Virus record (IMG/VR): IMGVR_UViG_3300025695_000049
Coordinates: 1 to 35,570 of that record
DNA length: 35,570 bases
Strand: one strand, 5' to 3'
From: a virus
This document shows positions 27,894 through 35,546 of the stretch, piece after piece. Positions within the stretch are counted from its first letter, which is position 1. The number at the start of each line of letters is the position of its first letter. Below the pieces are notes generated by a model. The model saw only the letters and a list, made by a program, of their open reading frames with translations, did no database searches and was not told the origin of the DNA. The translations under genes were made by a program, and so were the position numbers.

Positions 27894-29743
27894 TAGTGTC
27901 TCGGGAACGTTTTATAGTTGCTTAGACCAGTGGAACCAAGAACGGAAACGGTATCTTGTTCAGCAGTCACCGTGATGTCGGCTTCGTAAATATTCACCAA
28001 CTGGTTATATTTAGGCGCAATATCAAAGGAATCTGGCTTAACTGTGATACGAATTTTATTAGATAAGTCAAACTTGATATCCCGAAGATATACCTTACCA
28101 CGAGAAGGATCTACCAATCCAACGTTAGAGTACTTTGGAATACGAATACCAGTCGAAACTTCATAAACGTAAATCTGACGATACCGCTCAATAGAATCGG
28201 AAACAGGGTCGTCAGCCAATCGGCAGAGCTTTCCTTCTAATCTAAACGGAGTAGAGGTGATCGTAGCTTCAGAGGAGTCCGAGATGTAAATATTATTCGA
28301 GAACGTCAACGTATAGTCGTTCGCCTTGAGAGGGTTCGGTCGGAACTCCTTATACATATTCAACTTGAACGAGGTATTAATAATCCCTGGATCAGAGTCG
28401 TCAATCATACTCGCTAGGTTAGAAGCACGTAGAATACCATCAAAACGGTTAAGGTGTTCATCGTTATATGTAATAATCTTTTGATATACCTTAGATTCTA
28501 GGTCGCCAAGAGTAGATTGCGTACGATTCAAATCATACTTGATCATTGCCTCGATTTCAATATTAGTATATTCGGCATCAAGAACTTCTGGCGTTACTGA
28601 ACCAACGTTCTTACCCTTTAGGAATAGTTTAATAGATTCTTTAAAGGTTTCGGTGGCACGCTCTTGGTTCTTGAGTGCTGGCGCAATGAATACTTTACCA
28701 TAAATCGGCGGATCGTTATCCTCGCCACCCCAAATAGAAACGTCTTGAATATCATCGAACTCTTGGAGTAAGAGTACACGGTAATCGTTAGCTGTTACAG
28801 CACGATCCTGCGTAGCAAAGTTAATCGGTGCGTTATAACGAATAGACTCGAGGTTTTCTTTCATCTCACCGCCATATGTAGAAGAATAACCTTCAGACAT
28901 AGATACAGTAATAGATGAAAACCCGTCGATCGGCTCCGCAGTTGATAGCTTGCGAATGTTGTTAGCGTCCTTACCAGAAGTATCGATATATTCAATTTTT
29001 ACGATAGAACCAGAAGGTGGCTTATATCCTAAGTAACCATCACCAAAGAAAACGTCATACCGACCAAAACGGTTTTCCGAACGGAAGTGAATCTTAGAGT
29101 TCGGTCCAACGTTATTGGCATTGGTGTAGTATGGGTATGTGTTATAAATTTGAGAGTCGGCGTTTTCGTAAATATTAACCGTAAGAGTTTCCATATCCAC
29201 GATATCTGAAGGAATCTCATACTTAGGAAACTTCTTAACACCGTCAACACGGTACGAAATATTCCTCATCGATCCTTCATAGACTGGGATATTATAAAAA
29301 CGATACGTATTATCTTCGAGCTTAACGGCAACTTTTGGCGTCAAGGAAATGAAGTTATATTCAATGTTGTTAATTTTACCAAGGAACTTATGCCCACGGC
29401 GGATGGTAATCGAGTTTGGGGAATTCTCATCACCACGAACAATTACATCGACTTGCACCTTAGAAGAGAGACGAGACTTAGGTGTATAGCCGATAAGTTG
29501 TGCGTGAGAAACAACATTGGATCTAACCTGTGCGGTATCCAAAAACGATTCGTTCATATTAAGGTGAGCCAGCATAGCATTATACTGACTGTTGTACGCC
29601 AATAGGTCGATAAGAACTGCCAGACCTGAACCTTCGAAATCGTAATCGGTAAATTCCTCTTGCCCTTCTAAAAAGGTTTTGAGGTCTGCCTTAATATTCT
29701 CAAAGTCTAACTTCGAGACGTCTGTTATTTTTGAATTTGCCAT
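27893..29743 (-). CDS. 6: Baseplate wedge protein gp6 (baseplate J-like)
   Basis: 616 residues, close to the 660 of T4 gp6. The N-terminus is characteristic: DFENIKADLKTFLEGQEEFT, SGLAVLIDLLAYNSQYNAML, NMNESFLDTAQVRSNVVSHA and LIGYTPKS. The central AVTANDYRVLLLQEFDDIQD is typical of the baseplate-J fold. In T4, gp6 dimers form the iron-ring-like core that ties neighbouring wedges together and triggers sheath contraction. It starts directly after gp25 (no gap), with GAGAGA in the end of gp25 as ribosome site, and overlaps the gp7-like start by one base. The tight packing with gp25 and the gp7-like protein, which assemble as one wedge core, supports the call. Confidence 0.92.
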   Translation of the reverse strand: MANSKITDVSKLDFENIKADLKTFLEGQEEFTDYDFEGSGLAVLIDLLAYNSQYNAMLAHLNMNESFLDTAQVRSNVVSHAQLIGYTPKSRLSSKVQVDVIVRGDENSPNSITIRRGHKFLGKINNIEYNFISLTPKVAVKLEDNTYRFYNIPVYEGSMRNISYRVDGVKKFPKYEIPSDIVDMETLTVNIYENADSQIYNTYPYYTNANNVGPNSKIHFRSENRFGRYDVFFGDGYLGYKPPSGSIVKIEYIDTSGKDANNIRKLSTAEPIDGFSSITVSMSEGYSSTYGGEMKENLESIRYNAPINFATQDRAVTANDYRVLLLQEFDDIQDVSIWGGEDNDPPIYGKVFIAPALKNQERATETFKESIKLFLKGKNVGSVTPEVLDAEYTNIEIEAMIKYDLNRTQSTLGDLESKVYQKIITYNDEHLNRFDGILRASNLASMIDDSDPGIINTSFKLNMYKEFRPNPLKANDYTLTFSNNIYISDSSEATITSTPFRLEGKLCRLADDPVSDSIERYRQIYVYEVSTGIRIPKYSNVGLVDPSRGKVYLRDIKFDLSNKIRITVKPDSFDIAPKYNQLVNIYEADITVTAEQDTVSVLGSTGLSNYKTFPRH

Positions 29744-30184
29744 TTATCGTAGTCTCTCTAAATATACGTCGACGTCAGCCGTCTCCTGATTGTTGACAAT
29801 AAGAACCTGAATAGTAATATAGTAAGCATTACGATCGGGGTCGTCTTGTATGTCGAGGTTTAATATCTTAACACGAGGCTCTTGCTCTCCGATAGAATAT
29901 CGTATTTCATATTCCATCTGCGCCTTAGTAATAGGGTCGGCTGGCTCAAACAAGTATGCCTTTAGATTACACCCAAAGTTAGGATTAAATGGTCGTTCGC
30001 CTCGCCGAGTTAACAGAATGTTACGAATAGAGTTTTTAACAGCCTCTATATCTCGAACAGGTCTAATGTCACCATACGTCGGGTGTACTTTAAATTTCGT
30101 GTTGAGGTCACGGTACTCTGCGAGACCCTTAACCTGATAACGAACTTTTTGGACTTTATTGTCCGATAGCTTCTCTGTACTCAT
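29744..30184 (-). CDS. 25: Baseplate wedge protein gp25
   Basis: 146 residues (T4 gp25 has 132). It contains the family hallmarks LLTRRGERPFNPNFGC (about 58-72) and the EPR motif (E102-P103-R104, in GEQEPRVKILNL), the core signature shared with type VI secretion TssE. In T4 this small protein sits at the junction of baseplate core and sheath and helps start sheath assembly. An exact TATAAATA ends five bases before its ATG and no Shine-Dalgarno is seen, so it may be read from a leaderless late transcript. It lies between the PAAR tip gene and gp6, the usual marine T4-like order. Confidence 0.93.
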   Translation of the reverse strand: MSTEKLSDNKVQKVRYQVKGLAEYRDLNTKFKVHPTYGDIRPVRDIEAVKNSIRNILLTRRGERPFNPNFGCNLKAYLFEPADPITKAQMEYEIRYSIGEQEPRVKILNLDIQDDPDRNAYYITIQVLIVNNQETADVDVYLERLR

Positions 30185-30189
30185 AGCTT

Positions 30190-30197
30190 TATTTATA
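30190..30197 (-). promoter_or_regulatory. T4-type late promoter box TATAAATA, five bases from ATG
   Basis: Exact TATAAATA on the minus strand between the PAAR gene stop and the gp25 start. If transcription starts six bases after the box, as in T4, the first base is the A of the gp25 ATG. Confidence 0.6.
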
Positions 30198-30198
30198 C

Positions 30199-30489
30199 CT
30201 ATCCACCAGCAAAAACATTAGGAGATCCTGCCGCAACAGCAGTGCAATCTGATACCGCATCTCCAACTCGACCAGCACCTTTACTATTCACGAACACCGT
30301 CGAAGAACCTGCAGCAATGGGTGCAGAGTGACCAGGACAAGGAGCTCCTGGAAGTTTATGTCCAGTGTTAATATCACCTTGGCGTGACCAAGGGATGCCG
30401 TTTACAAATACGTTACCCGAACCTGCGGCTCTTACCATACCTGTACAGTGACCAACGTCTGCGTCACCAATTCTAGTTGCTGCTGGCAT
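30199..30489 (-). CDS. PAAR-repeat spike tip protein (gp5.4-like)
   Basis: 96 residues, starting PAATRIGDADVGHCTG, the classic PAAR start. It contains repeated GNVFVNGIPWSRQGD, STVFVNSKGAGRVGD and a final SPNVFAGG. His14, Cys15, His44, Cys51, His54 and Cys82 offer the metal-binding set typical of these cones. PAAR proteins cap the gp5 spike and form the point that pierces the outer membrane, so the host is probably Gram-negative. A strong ribosome site (GGGAGAAAGG) lies in the end of the preceding gene, which it overlaps by 17 bases. The neighbouring gp5 confirms the role. Confidence 0.93.
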   Translation of the reverse strand: MPAATRIGDADVGHCTGMVRAAGSGNVFVNGIPWSRQGDINTGHKLPGAPCPGHSAPIAAGSSTVFVNSKGAGRVGDAVSDCTAVAAGSPNVFAGG

Positions 30490-30688
30490 TACCTTTCTCC
30501 CTAGACATTAGTTCTTTTAAATACTCTGTATACTTTTCTATCTGCTCATGCTGTTCTGGCGTATGTGGTTCCGGAGGAAACTCAAACTCGCAACGAATAA
30601 GGGAATCGAAACTTGCAGGAATCGATTCATAACTTGAATAGTATTGTAAAATACCATTCTGTAGTATTGTAAATTCGCCCTTAATCAT
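30473..30688 (-). CDS. Small acidic protein of the spike region, unknown
   Basis: 71 residues, starting IKGEFTILQNGILQYYSSYE, with a proline-rich EFPPEPHTPEQHEQ segment and a charged helix at the end. It overlaps the 181-residue gene before it by four bases (ATGA) and the PAAR gene after it by 17, so it is translationally coupled to both. There is no signal peptide or membrane segment. I do not recognise the family; a spike assembly helper or small structural protein is possible. Confidence 0.65.
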   Translation of the reverse strand: MIKGEFTILQNGILQYYSSYESIPASFDSLIRCEFEFPPEPHTPEQHEQIEKYTEYLKELMSREKGNASSN

Positions 30689-31230
30689 TTGTACTCCTTG
30701 ACGAACTTACCATAAGCGTCCATATCATTATTAACACGGAGACCTACAGTAAACGAAGTTGGACCATCAGTTGTTACAACTGTAACTGTAAACGAAACGT
30801 CATACCAAGCCTTCGTATCCGTTACCACAGCCAGTAATTGTTTTCCTGGAGGGACATTTCCTAAACCCTCAACCCTACTCGGAGGAACGTGAGAAGGAAA
30901 CTTCGGGACGAAATTATAGTTGTCGTCTAAGTTAGTTACTTCACCTTTACTGATGAAGTACACTACATCCAGATAACCCGAAAGAAAAACCCCTGAGATA
31001 CTGGCGCCAGAATCAGTAATATTAATATCAACTGTGTCAGCAGACGAGACTGCGAAGTTAGGCTCAACAGAAATAGAAACCAGTTCTTCAAGAGGGTCAA
31101 CATCAGCCGTAACGCTCGCTTCGAACGATAATTCGAACGGTATTGCTCTTGTAACATCGTCGAAATTTTTATCGTGTTCTCGTGTCTCATCGCCTATACC
31201 GTTATCCTGAATTGAAATTAATCCTGCCAT
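30685..31230 (-). CDS. Putative hub/spike-associated virion protein, unknown
   Basis: 181 residues, beta-rich and acidic. The middle contains KFPSHVPPSRVEGLGNVPPG and the C-terminal half DTKAWYDVSFTVTVV, then FTVGLRVNNDMD. I recall similar proteins next to gp5 in marine T4-like phages, without a defined function. It starts two bases after the gp5 stop and overlaps the next gene by four bases. No enzymatic motif is seen. Its location between gp5 and the PAAR tip suggests a role in the hub or spike, possibly an immunoglobulin-like decoration; this is inference. Confidence 0.7.
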   Translation of the reverse strand: MAGLISIQDNGIGDETREHDKNFDDVTRAIPFELSFEASVTADVDPLEELVSISVEPNFAVSSADTVDINITDSGASISGVFLSGYLDVVYFISKGEVTNLDDNYNFVPKFPSHVPPSRVEGLGNVPPGKQLLAVVTDTKAWYDVSFTVTVVTTDGPTSFTVGLRVNNDMDAYGKFVKEYK

Positions 31231-31232
31231 AA

Positions 31233-32177
31233 TTAGTTATGATGGATCGCAGGTGCGTTATCGGACATAGTACCACCAGAGTTACGAGTTTCAGTGGATC
31301 CAATATCTGTATTACGCTGACCACCGATTCCAGTTTTCCAGTTACCGCCAACGTCTTCAGTCCAGTTCTGACCAACGTTAATATTCACGTTGCCATCAAC
31401 ATCTACGTTCCAATCTCCTTTCACATACATGTTACAATTAGAGTCGATTGTTAAATTGACGTCACCCTTCACATAGCAATTATCGTTCTCAATAATTACA
31501 GTGTATCTTTCTTTTACGATACGGATGACTTCAGTTCCGTCCGGATGGATTTCTTTAAACGTTCCGGACTTATGATAGTCATGAAAACGCTCTGCACCTT
31601 CGGTGTCGTCGACTTCGATAATGTGACCAGACTGCGTTTCAGTGACGTGGTTCTTAGGATACTCGGCTGCGAATGGAGTTTCGGGTTCATCCCAAGATCC
31701 GACTGGGGTTTTAACGCCCTTTTCAACCTGTTCCTTCTTAGTCTTTACGGTCTCTTGTAGGTTATCTTCACCACGTGCGAGACGGTTTACGTCAGGCTCT
31801 CCGACCAAGTCTTCAATAGGGTAAACGTCATCTGGGTCGTGAAAACCTTTATCGGTGGTTCTTCGATTTACCGTCTTAGAAGATATCGTACCCATAATAA
31901 TAGGGTCTTGGGCAGTAACTGAGTCACGGAAGAAACCAACGACCCAAGATCCTTGTAGTAGGAAGTGACCTGTTTCGCCACCGATTCCCGTTACAGAGGC
32001 TGATGTTGTCGGCATCATTACCGTTGCCCAAGGTAGATCTTCCGTTGGAATTTTAATAAGGTCTTCATCGTGTAAGCCAAATACTCGGACACGAACCCTA
32101 TTCATCATCTCAGGATCATTGACATCTTCAACAACACCAGTAAACCACATAAAATTTGAATTAAAAAACTGATCCAT
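31233..32177 (-). CDS. 5: Baseplate hub spike protein gp5 (no lysozyme domain)
   Basis: 314 residues against 575 in T4. The N-terminal OB fold is clear: FMWFTGVVEDVNDPEMMNRV, VFGLHDED, LPWATVMMPTTSASVTGIGG and QGSWVVGFFRD. A linker with many charged residues (about 130-190) replaces the T4 lysozyme domain. The C-terminus (about 190-300) has the short repeats of the triple-stranded beta helix, for example CYVKGDVNLTIDSN, MYVKGDWNVDVDG and NVNINVGQNWTEDVGGNW. It therefore pierces by force but probably does not digest peptidoglycan, as in other marine T4-like phages. It overlaps the hub gene stop by one base. The PAAR protein nearby would cap the helix. Confidence 0.92.
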   Translation of the reverse strand: MDQFFNSNFMWFTGVVEDVNDPEMMNRVRVRVFGLHDEDLIKIPTEDLPWATVMMPTTSASVTGIGGETGHFLLQGSWVVGFFRDSVTAQDPIIMGTISSKTVNRRTTDKGFHDPDDVYPIEDLVGEPDVNRLARGEDNLQETVKTKKEQVEKGVKTPVGSWDEPETPFAAEYPKNHVTETQSGHIIEVDDTEGAERFHDYHKSGTFKEIHPDGTEVIRIVKERYTVIIENDNCYVKGDVNLTIDSNCNMYVKGDWNVDVDGNVNINVGQNWTEDVGGNWKTGIGGQRNTDIGSTETRNSGGTMSDNAPAIHHN

Positions 32178-33487
32178 TAGTATTTCGCCTGTAATAATGC
32201 AAAGTTGATAGCGTCTTTACGAACTGATACTCGTTGCCCGTAGTTCCCTTCTTTATCGAAAATATGGACGACTGCTGTAATCAGAAACTTACCAGAAAGT
32301 AAATCGTCGCGAGTAATCTCAGCGATATCTTCTGGGTCTGTTGCTGGTGGAATATCTAATTCAAGAGTTTCGCCGCAATACAACCTTGTGTCACCGTGTA
32401 ATAAAACGTTATGCGTAATAGAATATTGATTGTTAACAATCATACCCTTTTTACCAACAGAAGGTTCGTACCTATTATGAAGGTTGTCGACTCCTTCTTC
32501 AAAGGCTAACGTGTTCTGTGAAATATAATACTGGCGAGCATCCTTATAGTCGGATAATGCCTTATTCGAAATCGTAAACCCAGGATCTAGAATGTGGTCT
32601 TTATCCAGTTTAGGAAGGCTTGGACCTTCTGCTAAAATAGAATAATCGTTGTAGACGTATTCCTTTGTAGCATAGTCTAGCTGCTGAGTCCTAGAGAAAT
32701 ATGCGCCAGTGGCAATACCTTCAAAGTGCGAGGCACCGATGTTAGAATCGATAGAACGGATACGTGTACGGTTCTTATCAAAGTTTTCTTCGGTGATCTG
32801 CTTAGTCGAGTCGCGAGTCAATAGTTTGTATGTATCCACTGGACCTTTCGCAACCATATTCTCATATGAGTTTAGCTTATGCTTTTCCCATAGAGTCTCA
32901 AAGAAATAAAATGGCGTACCATTAATCTTCTGCGCCTTATTCAAAAGCATTCGAATTAGGTAGTTGACCGTATAGTTGGGCAACACCATTTTAAAGTTAC
33001 CTTCGGCTGAATTATCTTCAATGGATAATCCATCCTTATGTTGTATCTCAGAAAAGAGCGAGCCGATAATATCCGTTAGGTAAACCCCTTTGTATGAACG
33101 GGAAACACGCTTACAAGTAGAAGCAAAAGCAGCCTCTCCCGTAGCAGTCATTTTCCAAACCTGCGCTTCGTTACTTGGGCGAGAGAAATCCTTTACGCCA
33201 GTAATAACCAGTTCTTTTTCTAGAGTCTTAAAACCACCGCCAGGAGAGTCTTTCTTAAGGATAACGAGCTTGATCTTTTCGTTACCCGAGAAAACATAAT
33301 CCTCAAGGATGTTCCTACCATCAACAATGGTAAAGGTATATGTAGCAAATAAACGGTCGATCGATTCTACGACCTCGAGCTTATCCATGAGGAACGAAAC
33401 GTCTACAACTTCACCAGCAAAATTAATAATTTCGAGGGCATGTAGTTTATATTTACCTGCGGAGATCTCCGCCTTTTCAACTGACAT
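32177..33487 (-). CDS. Baseplate hub protein, gp27-like
   Basis: 436 residues (T4 gp27 has 391). The N-terminal half has the hub/gpD tail-tube-like pattern: VVESIDRLFATYTFTIVDGR, NILEDYVFSGNEKIKLVILK, then VLPNYTVNYLIRMLLNKAQK. The C-terminal part has LHGDTRLYCGETLELDIPPA and GKFLITAVVHIFDKEGNYGQ. In T4, a gp27 trimer carries the gp5 spike and joins it to the tube. Its place directly before gp5 with a one-base overlap supports this. It overlaps the gp53 stop by 11 bases. Sequence similarity to T4 gp27 is too weak to prove by eye, so the call rests on fold pattern and order. Confidence 0.75.
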   Translation of the reverse strand: MSVEKAEISAGKYKLHALEIINFAGEVVDVSFLMDKLEVVESIDRLFATYTFTIVDGRNILEDYVFSGNEKIKLVILKKDSPGGGFKTLEKELVITGVKDFSRPSNEAQVWKMTATGEAAFASTCKRVSRSYKGVYLTDIIGSLFSEIQHKDGLSIEDNSAEGNFKMVLPNYTVNYLIRMLLNKAQKINGTPFYFFETLWEKHKLNSYENMVAKGPVDTYKLLTRDSTKQITEENFDKNRTRIRSIDSNIGASHFEGIATGAYFSRTQQLDYATKEYVYNDYSILAEGPSLPKLDKDHILDPGFTISNKALSDYKDARQYYISQNTLAFEEGVDNLHNRYEPSVGKKGMIVNNQYSITHNVLLHGDTRLYCGETLELDIPPATDPEDIAEITRDDLLSGKFLITAVVHIFDKEGNYGQRVSVRKDAINFALLQAKY

Positions 33488-34226
33488 TTAATAACCTTCT
33501 ATATTCAGTTGCGAACTCTTCAATAAACTCAGGTCTTAGTACACGAATGAACCTTCGATCATCGTTAATAATTCGCTCATGTTCGGCGTTGGTTATAAGG
33601 CTGGATCCCGTGATATAAAGGTTTTCTACATTAGAGATCTTATTGCCATCCTCGTCCACATAATACCTAACTGAGTTTTTATGATCACGGATCTCGTAGT
33701 TAGATAGGATAGAGGTGCCATCATTACCAGCAATCGATTCTCCTGGATTAAATGGCTTATCGTCGAATTTAATGATTAACTGATTCACCTCTGGATTACG
33801 ACTAAGGACAGTTGCCTTTCTACCAGAAGTTACTCCTGTTAAGATAGTTCCGTCACGGAATTTACCTGCAATAGAGTTGGAGTTTAATGGCTCATCTTTA
33901 CCACGGAACAATGTAATCGTGTGATTTTTATACGCATGGCTGATGTGATTCTGTAACTGAATATAAGTCATTGGCCAACCCTCAAGACCGTTCGAGAGAG
34001 TATCGTTAATGATAAAGAATGTCCAGTGATACGCAACCTTTCCGTACAGCTTAAACGAGAGTTGATCTGGACGTTCGTCTTTTATCTCGTATACTTGATA
34101 CGGTGTAGCGGATTCGAATCTTTTATTGATGATACGAACCTGACGGAATATGTCAGGAATTAGCGTCATCTGATTATTCTTAAAGAAGTCGTACTCGACT
34201 CTCGGGAATTTATTAAAATATGACAT
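33477..34226 (-). CDS. 53: Baseplate wedge protein gp53
   Basis: 249 residues (T4 gp53 has 196). The N-terminus FPRVEYDFFKNN, then PDIFRQVRI and DERPDQLSFKLYGKVAYHWT with FFIIND, matches the T4 arrangement (PMTDIFRNYKDYF, PEELANAIYGNPQLYWVLLM, CND). An insertion at about residues 110-190 (DGTILTGVTSGRKATVLSRN and onward) explains the extra length and is usual for marine relatives as I recall. In T4, gp53 ties the wedge to the hub. AAGGGG lies upstream of the ATG, and the gene begins nine bases after the tube cap gene ends. Confidence 0.88.
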   Translation of the reverse strand: MSYFNKFPRVEYDFFKNNQMTLIPDIFRQVRIINKRFESATPYQVYEIKDERPDQLSFKLYGKVAYHWTFFIINDTLSNGLEGWPMTYIQLQNHISHAYKNHTITLFRGKDEPLNSNSIAGKFRDGTILTGVTSGRKATVLSRNPEVNQLIIKFDDKPFNPGESIAGNDGTSILSNYEIRDHKNSVRYYVDEDGNKISNVENLYITGSSLITNAEHERIINDDRRFIRVLRPEFIEEFATEYRRLLNVS

Positions 34227-34235
34227 ACTAACCCC

Positions 34236-35009
34236 TTACTGTAGTTCTTCGATTTCGTCGCGAGACAGAGCTTTGGTTTCTTTGAAGGTCAACGTAACAT
34301 CGACTTCAACTGGGGAACCATCATCATGGAAAGAATTTCCCGTTGAGTTATAAACCGCAGACAACCCTTCAAGATAACATTCATATGGCTGTGGTAGGAA
34401 GGGATTCTTACCGCCTCCAGGCTTCATGAATTGAATATCCCATTTGGCTGGATAGTTAAGCGTCTTACCACCATCGGCTTTCTTAGCATACATATACCGA
34501 CGGAAGTCGTTGACGATATTCTTAATCGTATCGGCTTCTGCGGCAGAATGAGCAACCATCTTAAACTGAAAACTATACTGACGAAGGGTTGAGTTTGTAT
34601 ACTGAAGAACGGTATTTGGGTTGATTGCTTTACCCTTGGACTGTAGGTAAAGATCTCGTCCCCTTTCCATTATTGAAGAACCCATACCAAAGTTAGACAT
34701 AACCTGACTGTTAAGAAGGGCTGTAATTGCTTTATCTTCTTTTCCGTCTGGTCCAGATTTGTTTCCCCCGATAGCGCCTTTAATCTGGCGTTCTACTTCC
34801 GTCATATCTCCGCCTTCGAGCATGTACTCAGCGACAGCCGCACCAGCTTCGCCAAGTACACCAAGGTTAAAGTCATTATAAGCAGCACCGTCCGTAACCG
34901 CCAAGTTATTTGGCAGATACAAAGTAATGGTAGTGATCGGTCCAGGTGACTTGCCGATAAACATTACCGACGCACTGCTTTTCCCGTCTAGATTAAGGGG
35001 GTATCTCAT
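34236..35009 (-). CDS. Baseplate tail-tube cap/initiator, gp48/gp54-like
   Basis: 257 residues. It starts MRYPLNLDGKSSASVMFIGK and contains PNTVLQYTNSTLRQYSFQFK, MVAHSAAEADTIKNIVNDFR and CYLEGLSAVYNSTGNSFHDD, with a C-terminal VEVDVTLTFKETKALSRDEI. The Arg-x-Tyr-x-Phe-x-Phe plus EAxxIKxIVxxFR pattern is that of T4 gp48/gp54, tail-tube-like proteins on which the tube starts. I cannot decide between gp48 and gp54; T4 has both, and only one is in this window. A late box lies 42-49 bases upstream. It is the first minus-strand gene of the cluster. Confidence 0.78.
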   Translation of the reverse strand: MRYPLNLDGKSSASVMFIGKSPGPITTITLYLPNNLAVTDGAAYNDFNLGVLGEAGAAVAEYMLEGGDMTEVERQIKGAIGGNKSGPDGKEDKAITALLNSQVMSNFGMGSSIMERGRDLYLQSKGKAINPNTVLQYTNSTLRQYSFQFKMVAHSAAEADTIKNIVNDFRRYMYAKKADGGKTLNYPAKWDIQFMKPGGGKNPFLPQPYECYLEGLSAVYNSTGNSFHDDGSPVEVDVTLTFKETKALSRDEIEELQ

Positions 35010-35022
35010 ATTCTTCGTCCAA

Positions 35023-35030
35023 TATAAATA
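35023..35030 (+). promoter_or_regulatory. T4-type late promoter box TATAAATA for gp4
   Basis: Exact TATAAATA on the plus strand, 28-35 bases before the gp4 start. The predicted transcript start is about 35036. It faces the minus-strand box at 35051-35058. Confidence 0.75.
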
Positions 35031-35050
35031 GTTATTGAGTTACTTGGTAT

Positions 35051-35058
35051 TATTTATA
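35051..35058 (-). promoter_or_regulatory. T4-type late promoter box TATAAATA for the baseplate cluster
   Basis: Exact TATAAATA on the minus strand, 42-49 bases before the tube cap gene. The predicted transcript start is about 35045. The box overlaps the first base of the gp4 ATG. Confidence 0.72.
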
Positions 35059-35531
35059 TGCGAAAAACCTACAAGGGGAAATATACCCCTAAAAATAAAG
35101 ACAAATATGCTGGCGATCCAAAGAACGTAGTATACAGGTCTCTTTGGGAACGGCAGGTGTTTAGGTGGGCTGACGAGAATCCGTCCATTGAGTTTTGGAA
35201 TTCTGAAGAGGTCGTTATACCTTATGTCTGCGAGACGGATAATAAGGTACACAGATACTTCATAGACCTATTCCTTCAGACCAAGGACGGGCGAAAGTTC
35301 TTGATTGAGATTAAACCCAAGAGCCAAACTGTTCCTCCTAAGAAGGGTGCGAGAATGACAAAGCGATTCCTGTCAGAGTCGTTGACCTATATTAAGAACC
35401 AATCCAAGTGGAAAGCAGCAAAAGAGTTCGCTCTTGATAATGGCTGTGCCTTTGACATATGGACCGAAGATAAAATCCAGGCTCTTGGTATTAAGATAAT
35501 AACTAAAAAGCCTCGTAAGCCTAAAAAATAG
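35058..35531 (+). CDS. 4: Head completion nuclease-fold protein gp4
   Basis: 157 residues (T4 gp4 has 150). It aligns by eye along its length: KGKYTPKNKDKYAGDPKNVV and YRSLWERQVFRW correspond to T4 GKWVPKNISKYKGDPKKITY and YRSNWEKFFFEW; WKAAKEFA and TEDKIQALG also match. The acid residues Glu31, Asp70 (YFIDLFL) and Glu84-x-Lys86 (LIEIKPK) form a PD-(D/E)XK-type nuclease set like TnsA. In T4 it is needed to finish filled heads before tails join. It is transcribed opposite to the baseplate genes from a late box 28 bases upstream. No strong Shine-Dalgarno is visible; the ATG is fixed by the match to T4. Confidence 0.93.
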   Translation: MRKTYKGKYTPKNKDKYAGDPKNVVYRSLWERQVFRWADENPSIEFWNSEEVVIPYVCETDNKVHRYFIDLFLQTKDGRKFLIEIKPKSQTVPPKKGARMTKRFLSESLTYIKNQSKWKAAKEFALDNGCAFDIWTEDKIQALGIKIITKKPRKPKK

Positions 35532-35533
35532 AG

Positions 35534-35541
35534 TATAAATA
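35534..35541 (+). promoter_or_regulatory. T4-type late promoter box TATAAATA, five bases from ATG
   Basis: Exact TATAAATA on the plus strand, three bases after the gp4 stop and five bases before the ATG at 35547, the same spacing as at gp25. Confidence 0.65.
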
Positions 35542-35546
35542 ACCGT

